Shown: positions 24,506 through 37,100 of the stretch, piece by piece
Numbering within the stretch: position 1 is the first letter of the stretch
How the letters are laid out: each line of letters starts with the position of its first letter
From: Gorsachius magnificus
Lineage: Eukaryota > Chordata > Aves > Pelecaniformes > Ardeidae
Assembly: GCA_034008185.1 (NCBI GenBank)
Contig: CM067081.1
Coordinates: forward strand, 156,952,258-157,016,257
Direction of reading: 5' to 3'
DNA: 64,000 bases
Position numbers and translations under genes: made by a program
Notes under the pieces: generated by a model
Told to the model about the DNA's origin: nothing
Databases searched by the model: none
Seen by the model: the letters and a program-made list of their open reading frames with translations, nothing else

Positions 24506-25387
24506 AATAATGGTTCCATAAAGATGGAGGAAGAAATAAAAAAAAATGTAGCCTTTTAACACGTTCTTGTAACAGAGGTACGTATTGCTGATCATCCACT
24601 TAGTATTTGTACTTAACTTTTAACCTTCTTAGGCTTGTTCATGTGCAGGATCTACGGTTTACTTCCCAGCGAACCTAAAGTTCAGAGACTTTTGTCAATT
24701 TAGTTACATTCTGTATTTTGAATTTCTTTCACGTGTTGATGTTTTAGCTTTTAATTAATCTCAGCTGGTGCAACTGACTTATGGCCCATATTGCATCCAC
24801 TTTATTTAAAATGTTTAGCCCCAGACATCTGCTAATAATGTATCTAGCTTTTTCATGAAGGTGGATCTTTAGTGACTTCAGCACATGAGTCCTCTTGAAA
24901 GGTAATTGGAGATGTTCTCCTGAGTCCTCTAGACCTTTTCAAATCTCACCCAAATTATTAAATATTTCCTAGACAGACGTGCGTTGGAATAGCTCCCTTG
25001 TTCATAGAGATTGGAGAGCTGCTCAGAAGCAAATGTCCCCTTGAGGACCTTGAGAATATTTATTCTGGTACAGTGGCCAGATCTTAGGGAGAATAATTTT
25101 TGAATCAAATTCTCCCTACAAAGAGTTTCTCTGTGGTTTTAACCAAAATCTATGTTTGTTTTGTTGTGCATTTACTTACTCATTTCAGTCCAGAGATAAA
25201 AATGTGATGGTTACTGTGTGCGGGAGGCATTGCTGGGCCACGGAACAGCCAGCCAGAACAAGTAGAGCGTACTGCGCCCTGCTCTTCCATGTCCTCTCAT
25301 TCTTATGGTGGGTTCACTTCTCAATTTTTGGCAGCAGTGGCTGGAATAGAAAACTACTCCCTTTTTCTTTTTCCTCCTGCCCTGTAG

Positions 25388-25461
25388 CAATTCGGGATGA
25401 TGGGTCTGTGGAATTCAGGCTGAGGGACGTGCTCACAAAACAGTCGTATGTTGCAGAGTAA
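25388..25461 (+). CDS. Candidate 3'-terminal exon (weak)
   Basis: A strong acceptor (a long C/T tract, then CCTGCCCTGTAG) ends at 25387. One frame is open from it to a TAA at 25459-25461. It enters with two bases completing a codon and reads IRDDGSVEFRLRDVLTKQ followed by SYVAE and stop. An AATAAA polyadenylation signal lies at 25545-25550, so a short 3' UTR is plausible. Alternatively a donor AGA/GTAAGG at 25457/25458 would make it an internal exon of 70 bp. I recognise no family in the short peptide, and an open stretch this short arises often by chance. No partner exon was found upstream. Confidence 0.2.
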
Positions 25462-28400
25462 GGGAATTGTGGAACAAATCAGCAACCTAAGGGGTCACTC
25501 ATTTTTTTTGTTTAATTTTTTTTCCTCCCCTTCGTGTACTGTACAATAAAGAAAATACTGCCTGGAGGACAGGAGGCTTGGAGGGTAAATTGGCTGAGAT
25601 GAAAACTGAATTATAACAACAGTGATTTTGTTTCTTTTCAACCTTATCTTGACAGGATGGTTTCTGAGTATTACATTACCAAAGATTGCATATAGAGTTG
25701 TACATGTGTTCCTCGTTAACAAGCAAGGTAAAGCTTCTTCAGCCGAGTCCTGCACAATCTGCCGTGGGTTTTGTTGGATCTGGAGGTCCCAGGAACTACT
25801 TAAATTCTTGTGTCCTCTTCACTGGCACCTTTGCCTGCTGGCTGATTACAGATATATAGACAGAGGGAACGTGGGCCAAAGCCAGGGAAGGGAAGCCCCC
25901 GTGCAGCTGAAGCCTGAGCTTAGGTCTGCGCATCCCACATCTGCAGTGGGGTGCTGCAACGTAGCAGGAGCAGGCAGGGAGGGCAGTGCTTTTGCCACGG
26001 GCATCTCTCGTTGTGGCTGTCCCTTCTCACCAGCCTGCCAGCACCTGCACAGGAGCAACATCCAACAGAAGCTGGTGCTGGATGACCTTCGACAATGTCA
26101 GTGTCGGTATCTCCCTTCATTTCTACAGTTTCATGATTCTCTGATTTTGGAGACCCTCATCCTCAGTTATAGAAGTTTAGAGATGAGGGTGGATACCAAA
26201 TCCATATGGGGAGAAAATATAATGCCCAGACTGAAGCAGAAAGCATCTGAGTAGTATCCCTCTCTGTCAAGGGTTTTCTTTTCAATTAATTTTTTTAAAA
26301 AAATATGTTTTATGTTTTTTGAAAACAAAGCCAAGATACTCTTTCTTTTGAGGATCCAGATTGTGTGCATGTTGATGTTCTAATACTTGATAATCCTGTT
26401 CTTTTAACTGGATCCCTGTTCAAATTATACCTCTTACAAGTGTACGAAGGTCTCACCCCCTGCGTGACAAAGTCACAGAGCCACAGAGCATGTTGGATTT
26501 AAAGCCCACCTAGTGAAGTAGTTCAATCTATAGAAGATAACACAGTTGTAAGGCATTTGTACTCTCTTCTATGAGGATAATGCAATGGCAGTTTGAAGGA
26601 CTTGATATTTGAGGTTTTGGACTTCCTGTGAAAACCAGATACCAATGGAAACGTTCACTTGATGCTACAAAACCCTTTAATTTTTCTGTTACATATATAA
26701 ATACAAAAGTGAAAATTTTCACCTGGCTCTGATAAGGAGGCAGTTTTTGACTGTTACCAGTGCTTATATTGCCAATATACTACTTTTTCAGAGCATCACT
26801 AGTAGATTGCCTAGCTAGTGGCTTTAATGAAAGTGTTGCAAATTAAGGCTTTCCTTGGCTTTTTTCAGGAGGTACACTCCCCTCTCCCCTCCATTTAAGC
26901 TCCTTTTGTTTTGAAGTTCTTATCTCCTTTTGGCTGCAATTTCCTCTTCTAAAGCTTAATTGAGGTAATTTGCAGCTGTACTCTAGACATAAAACCCACA
27001 GCTTGCCTAGAAGGGGGTGAATGCACCAGCAGCCTCAGACCGTGGAGGGGCGCCATTTGTGTGGTGATGGAGGGTCCAGCCAAGGGGAGTTGTTTGGAGG
27101 CCCGAGGAGGTGCCGTTCCCTTGCACCCCTGCCTTTCAGAGGGAGGTGTGTGGGAAGACATCAAGACACCTCTCAGGTGGTACTAGAAGCAGGCCTTGAG
27201 CTGCATGAAGGTAGCTGTGGGGAAACCCAGGTCTCCCCCAAAATGGTGCTCAGGGGATGCAGTCTGAGCTGGGTGTGAGCATGGAGGACGTGGCCTGGTT
27301 GGAGGCTGCTCGTTCCCTGTCACCAGCCTCAGTGCAGCTGAGCTCTGGGCCTCGTTTGAGGCAGCTCATGGTCCAGCCTCACCCTTTTTGGATAGATTTG
27401 TGCTTTTGCTCCAGCCATAGGCCGTTCAGAAAGGACCATCCATGAAGTTTTGCTGGTGATGGGATGATTCCTCTTGCTTTTAACAAAACCTGACATCTCA
27501 TCTCACTTTTGTCTTGACGTACTGTTGGGTGCAAATACGGGCGCATTAAAACTTACTGAATTTTTCCTCTTTTTTCTGAACACTAACATTATCGAAGCCT
27601 TTTCATGCAAAATCCCTTTGGTAGCTGTAGGACTTGCGTAACACCACAGCCTGAATTTAAAGAAGTACCGGGGAGGCATCGTCTTCAACAGCCACTCAAG
27701 AGCTTAATGCTGTGTGTTTTGCTGCTTGCCTGGGCCAATAAGTGCAAGCATTGTCATGCCCCGTGAGTGCAAAGATGGGCACAGGGCTTACTGCCTTTCA
27801 GCTGCTTTCTCTGGAGCCCTCTAGTTATGATTTTTCTTTCAGATGTTCTGGTGAGGTACTGGTGGAGGTGAAGGAGTCGTTTGGGGTGGTATAGAAAAGG
27901 GAATAGCCTCAGAAAGCCAGTGAGGATAAATGGAGTCCAAGGCTGTATCTACTAAACCCCTCTGTTTCCGTGTGTGTATAGTTCATGTCAGTCTAATGGA
28001 GTAAACTAAAGTGACTGCCTGATCGCCTGTAGGTGACAGTTCTGTGTAATCCTTTATAGCTTATTTACTCACCATGTTCCTGAGAGCAGAATTGCTTGGG
28101 GCTCCTTACTGATGTGAGCCTTTCCTCCTTTACCTATCACTAGTTTCTTGGAAACAGGCGTTTTTCTTCAAATCAGCTGTTTTTCTTTAATACTGCTACC
28201 TTGCTGTCCGTCCTTTCCTGTGGAACCCATCAGCAAGGCATTACAAATGCCATGGTGCTTAGGGCATGCTCTGTCATCCTTGTGTTGGACATTTATCCCA
28301 TGCTACTCTGCCTTTCACCCAAGATACTAAGAGAGATGGCAGCTAAGGGAAGATGTAACCCAAGTACAAGTTCAAAACTACTCTTAACAGAAGTACAGGA

Positions 28401-29139
28401 GAGAAAAGTGTAGAGGAAAATCAGTCTGGATGGCATGACTACACTGATACAAGTGTGTCTCAGCACCTGTGAATGTAGGCAGCCCATTTAATGACAGGAC
28501 CAAGTCAGTCACTGCGTGCAGAATAAAATTATTTCTTTCTGCCTTATCTGCTGAAAGCCCCTATCTTCACTTCCATCTTTGTGAACTTGCTTTTGTGGAG
28601 TACATAGGTAAGTGGCTAAATCTGAGCATTCCCTATTTGGAGGCAGTGGGAGCGGAGGTGGGCAAAGTCCTGAGCTGAATTGGGTGAAGCTTCAGTAATG
28701 AAGTGGGAAGAGCATTTACCTCCACAGGGAGGAGCAGAGCATTTTGGGAGCTCTAGTGAAGACGGTGTTGGGCATTTCAGTGTCTGTGCTGGTGTTAGTG
28801 AGGAATTTGATGATGCAGACCAAGTTTTATAGTCATGCTTACACTGATCAGCACTTCTTGTGAAAAATACCCTACTGTGAGTACACAGGCTGTTTTACAA
28901 AGAAGTGCAACTTGGCAGCCATGGGTGGGTTTGTGAGGTGCGGTGTGCGTGTAGGGTGTAGTGTGAGTGACGGTGATGTCAGCTCATGGCGGAGGTAACA
29001 AGGTGGGTTCCTGGCACTGTGACACAGAGAAATGCTTCATCCCCGCTTGCTTCATGAAATATTTCAGCAATGAAAATTATTTTATTATTACATGAGGTAT
29101 ACATTAGGTATTTGCCAATGTTTTATGTAGAAGGAATGG

Positions 29140-29320
29140 ATTACACTGGAACAGATTGCCCAGAGAGGTGGTAGATGGCCCATCCCTGGAAGCATTTGGG
29201 GTCAGGTTGGACAGGGCTCTGAGCAACCTGATCTAGTTGAAGACGTCCCTGCTCATGGCAGGGAGGATGGACTAGATGACCTTTAAAGGTCCCTTCCAAG
29301 CCAAACTATTCTATGATTTG
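29140..29320 (+). mobile_element. CR1 LINE, 5'-truncated 3' end
   Basis: The blocks are CACTGGAACAGATTGCCCAG, AGAGGTGG, CCATCCCTGGAAGCATTTGG, GGACAGGGCTCTGAGCAACC, TGATCTAGTTGAAGACGTCC, TGGACTAGATGACC and GGTCCCTTCCAAG, with the tail ATTCTATGATTTG. The order is that of the sense 3' end. The GCTCTGAGCAACCTGATCT and CCCTGCTCATGGCAGG words place it with the copies at 40588 and 53472. About 180 bp remain, with no coding capacity. Confidence 0.93.
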
Positions 29321-32300
29321 GACATTTCCTCCAGGAGGTCAAGATTTGTAAGAGCTGGATAAGGTAGGACAGGCTTTTGGGAAACAAAGAGAAGGTAACG
29401 TGACGGTTGCTTCTGCTTTCTTACTAATTCCTGCATTTCTGCAAAGAGGGGTGGACGACTTCTGCAGAAGTTCTAAAGAAGAGTTCTGAAGAAACTAACG
29501 CAGAGAAACTAGAAAGACTTGTCCTAGGAAAATTAATGTGATTATGAAGATACTTGCTGTTTTGCCATATTGGAAAAGAAAAATCTTCTCACCATTTTCT
29601 TCAATATTATGTGTTTACTTCCATAGCACTCTTCAAACATGAAGAGTAAATGCCAAAAAATGGGTATATGTCAGACCGTATAACACGTATGATTTGAAAG
29701 CTAAGAAGAAAACACAACAAAATACTACTAGAATATGTTGGATAAACACGCAGTTATCTTAAGTGGGTCTTGTGGATGTTTATTAATTTCCTTGGTTTTG
29801 TGGTGTTGAGGAAAATTTGGTTTATGCAGCTAATTCAGTAATGTCTGATGTAAACCTACAGAGGATGCTTCCCAGTCCTTTCCAGCTGTAACAACCCCCG
29901 TTCTGGTGAGGAGCCATGGGAAGCCTCTTTGTGGGCTTTCAGACAACTGCTGGGTAACTTCGCTGCCTGACAAAAGCAGAAGCAGAACAAACTTCTTTCA
30001 AGAGTACAGACTCATGATAAATTTTAGGACGTACCCCTTTCTAACAAAAATTAGGTTAAACTTGAGAAAGCAGACTGTATCAAAATTATAATGTTGGCGG
30101 AAAGATTTGCTAACTTCCTCATGCTAAGCTGCATGGTAACTGTAAAGAATTTCCTTCTGTTTGGGGGGGAATCAAGATCGCTTCTGCAATCTGGGTTTGG
30201 CAAGATAATTCCTTATCCGTCACGTGCTATATGCCTGGGCAGCATTTTATGAAAACATAGCTCTGAACCTACCTGCGAGGCCAGTCATACTTGCCAAGCC
30301 ACAAAACAGGTGACTGATGAAATAAAAGCTTGAGCAACACCATCCGTTCTTTGGGAGAGACGGCACTGAAGGAGTCAGGTGTGCACGTACGGGGATGCTT
30401 TGTTATCCGGGGGCTGCTCTGCCAGGGCAGCAATAGGCTGGTGAGGAAGCAGCTCGGATGCGTTATTTATATTTGAGGAAAAGAGTGTTATAAATCTGCC
30501 TGCCGTGGAGTGCAAGTGTGCCATCAGTTGCCATCATTCAGCGTTGTAGCAGGACACCATACGTGGTAAATGTTGTCGAAGGAGGCTTTCCTGCTTTGGG
30601 GAAAGTGGCACCCACAATCTGTTAACCACCTCTTCCTGACACCCTCTGTACAAGGCATCCAAGAGCCCAGGTGGAGGGTAGCTAACTTCCTTCTTTTGGG
30701 GCGGGGGAGAGAGAATCAGCTAGCGATTGCCAGCTTCACAGATTGAATTTTTTTATAACTGCCCTGAACTGTCTTAAGACAGCCCTCTCCCCCAAACAAG
30801 CAGTGTGAGTAAACAACTGGCCAGCATGCCAGATGTGTTCCCTGATGTGCCTGCGACAGGCAGGGAGCAGACTGCCTTGGGCTGTCTGTTACAAGGCAGA
30901 ATGGAAATTAATTTTTCTCAGATCAGCAGCATCTGAAATGCAGAAGCTCCACATACATTCACTTGCTTTGAGAGAGGGTGACAAAGTGTAATTGCAAAGG
31001 CACTGCAAATTCCCTGGCTTGGTCAGTATGTCTTAAAATTTCCTTTTCTTGGTAATGCCCTCTCTTACTCCAGGAGCGCCTTCGCTGGGGGACAGCGCGC
31101 TTCAATGGGGACGTGCGGGAAAAGTTGCCAGGCACTTTGGCAAAAGGTGCCCTCAGATATCGCTGCGAGTGGAGGCTGTAGCTCTGCAATATGCACGTAG
31201 TTCAGTAGGGCAAAGTAGTTTAGTTACAGAAAACCAACAATAACCCTTCTGCCTTTTCTAACTAACAGTTTCAGCAAATCTTGTTTTATGTCCCGTCTTT
31301 CACCTCAGACAAGTAGTTTAGCCAAGGGAAAAATCCTCTTCTTTTTTATTTGAACTATCCGAGTTACTGACACTTAGAATTCTATTCATCCATTATCAAA
31401 CCAGAGCAAAAAGCCAGAACAAAGTGACTTTGGTATTCCAGCTCTCATGTTGTAGCAAAAATATCAAAATCACAGGAAAGAGAGTATTCTAGTTATTTCT
31501 GTGATGTCCTCATATCCCCCAAGCCTCTGTTGCAGCACTTTACAGCTGCAAAGGGCTGCATTTGGAAAGTTTGGAAGTTGCAGATTTTTGTAGAGAAGAA
31601 GCAAATCCCTCAAGTGGAAGCGTGTTCAACCTCCTTTCTAAGCGATGTTTTCAAAATCATTATAATTCATCTAATTAACTAGCATATTCTTTTGTGCCAG
31701 AAAGTGCAGTATCCAAATTAGCAGGCGCCAATTTGAATATGTTACCCAGAGGGTAAAGTGGGCTTCGGAGTCTCATTGGGCGAGGTTGCTAAGACTGACT
31801 CTGTTTCATGGACCACACAACAACTTCTTTCTTTACACTTTTCCAAATGCCCCCCAAATTAAAATCTCTATTGCAGAAACTTAGTAAGTGCGGTAAACAA
31901 TAACCGCTCCTGCTTCCTTTCACCCTGAAAGGAAGGTTAACAAAGCCTGGGAAATTGCTTGAACCAGATGGCGAAGGTTGAATTGCAGAAGCATGTACGA
32001 ATCAGTAAGAAAATCTTTTCTGAGAAATTAAACTGTTCCTGTCTTCCCTTTCCCCGAGCAGACAGTGGCTGCGTGTCCTGTGGTCGTACTTTCAGCTCAG
32101 AACCACAGCCTGTTGTTAACCATTTCCTGAAAACTAAGGAGTTTCACTCACTTCAAACCCAAACCCAATGTGAAATAGCGGTAGTTGAGCGTGGGGGCGT
32201 AACAGCGGTGTTATTCCACACATTTAGCATGCCCTGAGTGCTGCTTTGATTCTTTGAGAAAAAAAGCAAAAGCAACCTAAGAAAGTGATTAGTCTGGTTT

Positions 32301-34062
32301 TGCTTGGCATTTGATTACTTCTGTAATAAATATTTATATGATTCTTCAATATACACATATCATCTTTATGTTGTGTTAAGCGGCAAGACAATCAATATTT
32401 AATTTTATGCAAGCCCTAAGCAAAACATGAAGTTAATGAAGTTTACATTCTTGCCAGATAGCCGTTAGGGATTAGCGCTTGTATTTTAGCCAGTGTAATG
32501 AATTGGTATCTTGTAGACTTGATTAGTTTCTAACAATTTGCTGCAATTTAAGCAGCTCTTTAAGATGGAGGGACATGGTTTACGGTCCTTTAAGTACATA
32601 AGCGGAAGAAATCTAATGGAAGTTTACATTTGTTATTATTTATCATCATAAGATACATATTTTTGAAACAGATGGAACTGTGTTCTTCTGAAAACAATGA
32701 TTTTTCCCAGAGGATGTATGCCACCTCCCCTCCTCTTCCCCTGCACATGGGAATGAATGATGGGTATTTCAAACCATTCCACCCAAACGCATAACAATGT
32801 CACTTATTAATATAAGCGGAACAGGGAGGCTAAGCCTTGGTGATTTTCAGGACAGGGTTTAAGCCGTTAATAGACTCCACCTAATCCCCCCTGCCGTAAT
32901 TCCAGCAGGCGAGCCCATCTTCAGTGTTTACCTTGCCCTCTCCCGATGTGAGCATCCTGCTGACCACCTGCAGGGATCGCGCCGGGTGCAGCAGCCACCC
33001 TCTCCCGGGGGGGCCGTCCGTGCTCCCTGTCCTCTGCACCGACCAGCTGGAGGGAGTGGGGGGGGAAAGGGGTGCCATCGTAGGTGCAGGTCCTCTATGG
33101 GGTGCAAGGCTTCCAGATCTGCGGCGAAGGGTTCTGCTCTTTGGCCAACAAGCCCCCTGCATGGGCAAAGAGGGTTTCCAAAAATGAGGGGGCAACACAG
33201 AGATGCTGAACCACACTGGCTGGAGGTGGTTTTACTTTCGTACAGAAGCCTTTTGCTTCCCCTCCTTGTGTTATGCCTGTTGGATAATGAAGAAGTCAGT
33301 GTTGGAGAGGTCAGAAGTACAAAAGAGCTTGATGTAAGGATTTGAGGAAGATAAAAGGATGGAGAGAACTGAAATAATGTGGCAGCTACGGGAGCTGCAA
33401 AAGAAAGGCAGTTGAGCTTCTGAAGTGTGATGAGGGAGGGGGTATGCTCTGTGTCCAGCGGGGCAGGAGGGCTTGATAAGCTGGTTTTGCTTTTCTCTGC
33501 ATATGAAAAGTGCCTCAGAAATGAGCTTGACTTGCCATAATTCTTGGTATGGCTAGATGGTATTTATTACTAAGAATCTGTATCTATAATCACTGGCAAT
33601 TTGTGGAAAGAAAACAAACGTTTTCACCCTTGTGCAGCCATCTAGGCTGGAAAAACAAGTTCCATTTTAGTGAGAGGCCAAGCGTGAAAAGCTGCAACTG
33701 TTTGCTTACTTACCGTGTTATTTCTCATAGATAAAATATTGTAGTATTTTTAAAATTATGTTTGTTTGAACATGCTCATCCGAGCTAAGCTGCAGTCCTG
33801 CCGTGCGCTAATGCCTTGAAGGGTGCGAGCAATGCTGTGCAGCTAGGTTCTGCCAGGGCTCCTTTAACCTGCAAAGAATGATCTGAAAAAGTTAACAAAA
33901 TGGTAAATAAAGCTGACTTGGAGCCTGTAATTAATGTGGATATTCAAAATTGAAGCCTTCCGTAAAAGAAGCTGTTCTGGAAAATAAATAACCATGGGGG
34001 AAGGAGGCAATTTTGCTAGAAACTAGGAATTAGTTTTGTGATAAGCAGAGTAGAGAGCCTGA
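29321..34062. other. Unique non-coding stretch, candidate regulatory DNA
   Basis: No gene is supported. AT-rich, homeobox-site-rich blocks at about 31650-31760, 32290-32560 and 32770-32900 read like conserved non-coding DNA. A small GC-rich, CpG-containing patch at about 32960-33060 has overlapping chance frames on both strands, and another lies at about 31075-31170. Nothing resembles a repeat family or an exon with good splice sites. Confidence 0.5.
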
Positions 34063-34114
34063 GTGAGCACAGAGTAAGTTCTTGAGATGTGAGCACAGAG
34101 TAAGTTCTTGAGAT
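34063..34114. repeat. Exact tandem duplication, 2 x 26 bp
   Basis: The 26-bp unit 34063-34088 (starting GTGAGCACAGAG and ending CTTGAGAT) is repeated without a single mismatch at 34089-34114. With no divergence the duplication must be recent or under correction. Each copy carries AGAGTAAGT, a donor-like word, but no exon is evident. Confidence 0.97.
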
Positions 34115-37100
34115 GTTGAGTATGTTATTGCAGGTGGGAAATCCAGGGCCAGGGCTGATACAGCCTGGTGACTTGAATATATGGCTGAATTAGCATGTGC
34201 ATGGTGTGCATGGTATTTTTATCCTGGAAGTAGAAGAGCAGAGGTATCTTGATTAAAAAGAAAAAAAAAAATCCATTCTTCAGCCTGACCAGCCAGATTC
34301 CTTTTGCCAAAATGAAATTAAAATATTGTATAAAAGAAGTTGTTTGATGTTGAATGTATGAGGCCTGGTATTCTTCCTCACAGTGAGTTCCCTGGTCAAA
34401 TACCTAAACCTTAGATTGGTTATGGTAATGATACGATCACCACTAACACTGCATCTGTGCAGATGGAGATAATAACCCTAGCTGGAGCTCACGACTTGAA
34501 AGCCCATGGTGGGTGTTAGGAAATCATTTTCTCTTTCGTGTTCAGCCCAGCACCAGATGTTTAACTGGATACTTTCACTTTCTGTAGAAACATAGATGGG
34601 CCCACAGTGGGTTGCAAGATACCCAGTTAGGTGAGCCAGTTATACAGCAAGTTTTATTCCTACCCAAAGTTTTGCATGTTTTGTGTGTTCTTGTGTAGGT
34701 CTCCTGTCTCCTGCCCAGATTATGGAACGGCGGTGACGTGAGTCCACATCTCCCACTTGATTTTTTTCCTTATCAGAAAGCTTTCTTTTCAAAGGGCTTT
34801 TAGATCGCTAGGTCCTGTGTTTCGTATTTCTCCTTTTTAGCCTCTGCCCTGACACACGCTATCAGGTTTCCCAGACTGCTCTGGCTTTGTATTCTGGCAG
34901 CGTCGCTCCCCATATATCTGCCGCCTGTCGTCTTTTCATCAGTGAATCCAGCCTGTGCTTCCTCCAGTGTTTCGTCCCAACACGTCTTGTCAGTCCTCCA
35001 TAATGACAGCAGCTTTTTGTCACATTTCTTTTTACTTCTGGCTCTATTCAGTGCTTGTGATCCAGCCAGTGTGAAAGCACTTGCCCCTTCTTTGATCCCA
35101 GCGTGTTCCCTGGAAGTGGCCTTACCTACTTTTGCTGCCTGGGATCTCAGTTCACGTCCTTCGTTTCGCTGCCGAAGGCCTTGTTCACCAGCTACAAAAG
35201 GCCGGTCTCCCAGTTGCAGCTGTAGCCTGGTGCATTAGGTAGCTGGTTTGTCTCTCATTTTCCCTGCTTGCCCTCTGCCTTCCTTGGTTCTGGCTGTTCA
35301 GGTGGAGAAGGGGATCTCTTGTCGCCTCTCCCCCGGTCCTTATCGCAGATCCCTGTGTAGCAGCTGAAGTTAAGAAGTCTAGATTTGGAAACTACAGTAT
35401 TTTAAGTGGTGTAATTGTTGATTTTTTAAAATAAAGATTGCTGTAGAGACTACTTCTTCTGTTAGCGCTTCTCATCTTTCATCATCCAGTTCTTGGTGTT
35501 ACTTGTATTTCCTTAGGCCATATCTGTAGAATAGCTTAAGCCGGTTCAATTCATGTGCTAAAGACAGGATCCTGTATCTTTCCATTTCACAGCTTGTAAT
35601 TTCCATGGCAGGTTTTAACAAGGGAAACTAAATTAGAAGAATTGAGTATTTTAATCAGGGTAGTTTTCTTATTTTAGGGTTAGAAATCTGGTAAATAATT
35701 AAAACCCCCCAGATTTACTCTTAGCTTTTTGTGCTGTTATTTGTTTTATTTTTATTACATAGAGGAAGAAATGTCAGTATTTTTCTGGTTATGCCCTGGA
35801 TCAGGAGAGCAGACGGAACTCAACCCATTGAACATGTTTTTAAATGCTATCCTAGTTTCAAGCTGCAGTCAGTTCCATTTGAGATCTGGTGTGTGTCCCT
35901 AGCTTGGTTGCATAGGCTGCAGGAGAACATGCTGCTAAAAATGAAATTAACATTTTTCACCTTTTTTTTTGGCATAGGTTTGGGAGGAATTAGTCTAAGA
36001 TTCGGTTTTGTATATATGATTTTGAATTGTAAGGATCCCTTTAATCATAGCTACATAAATCTGATTGTTTGTGTATGGCCTCAGCTTGGATTTCACAGTA
36101 TCTGTGATTGTTGTGGCCCATATTAAGTTCAGCCACAGTGACCTAGCTCTTATTTTCTTTGAGTCTTGGATCAAGACCCTATGGGGGAACAAGCCCAAAC
36201 CCTTCCCCCTGGGATAGAAACGCAGCTACGTTACAGCGCAGTCTCCAGTTTGACAGCAGGAACAGGCTGCGATGTGGGGTGCTGGCTCCAGGCTGCAACC
36301 CAGATCCTTTCCTCTTCCCCCCCAAAACACTTAAGTCTGTCTGCCGGCAGGCTTCACCGTGCTCTCCCACTAACGTCCCACCACACTTTACCTCCTTGGT
36401 CCGTGGAGCTCCAGCATTTGCCTTGAGCAAGTGTGAGATCTGCCTTGGCGCAGAGGATTTTGCTCTAACGCATTCTGCATTCACCTGTACACCTGCGACC
36501 TTATCGATTCACCCTTGTTTGTGATGCTCTGCCCTGTTAAAAATATGATTTATATCGTCTGCATGTGGTTGAGTTATCTAGGGAAGCTGTAGTTAGATGC
36601 TTTACAATACATTTCTGGGAGGCTTTACTTCTGTCAGGTTTTTGGTGCTATTTCAGGGTCTTTGTGCTATTTTTGGTGGCTTTTCATTTACTGTGGGAAT
36701 CCTATTTTGGAATTAACTAGATGTTTCAGCAGCTTGTGGGTTTTCCAAGAAAAGTTGTATTACCTTTTTTTTTGTATCATGTCTTTCCTGCAGTTGTGGT
36801 TTCATAGCCTTCCAATGAATTATATATGGACTTCATATAAGTTTTGGTTTTAGAAAGCTGCTGTCTATAGTACATTGCTATCCTTGTATTAGTAATAATG
36901 AGTCAGTAACAGCTCTGAGGGAATCAACATGACTAATATTTAACTTAAATAGCTCAATTTTTTTATTTTTTATTTTTTTTTGTTCTAAATATTTTGTTCT
37001 TATGTGGCCACTGTTTCATTTTATCTGTTACGGATTTGTCCAGAAAATTTAAGCACAATAACTGCTTGCTCACAGTAGTGGAAGGTAGCTGCAGGAGTGG

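Larger units (their letters stand above)
23418..29139. other. Mostly unique non-coding stretch with one weak exon candidate
   Basis: Apart from the candidate terminal exon at 25388 and the simple repeats listed separately, I see no gene. Decayed CR1-like words occur at about 26077-26155 (GGATGACCTT ... TTTCATGATTCTCTGATTTT) and 26470-26530 (TCACAGAGCCACAGAGCATG), both too weak to call. The 210-codon frame at 25622-26254 has no domain resemblance. A GT-rich patch lies at about 28925-28975. The 24000-24160 and 24700-24860 parts are AT-rich. Confidence 0.5.

Noticed and set aside
26077..26155. CR1-like words (GGATGACCTT, CATGATTCTCTGATTTT)
   Set aside because: Too diverged to separate from chance without an alignment.
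25622..26254. 210-codon plus-strand open frame
   Set aside because: Opens in T-rich DNA, no recognisable motif, and part overlaps a possible decayed CR1 end.
26470..26530. TCACAGAGCCACAGAGCATG, like a complement CR1 tail
   Set aside because: Following blocks do not match the CR1 end well enough.
34395..34485. MIR-like CATCTGTGCAGATGGAGATAATAAC
   Set aside because: Only the tail words match; core absent.
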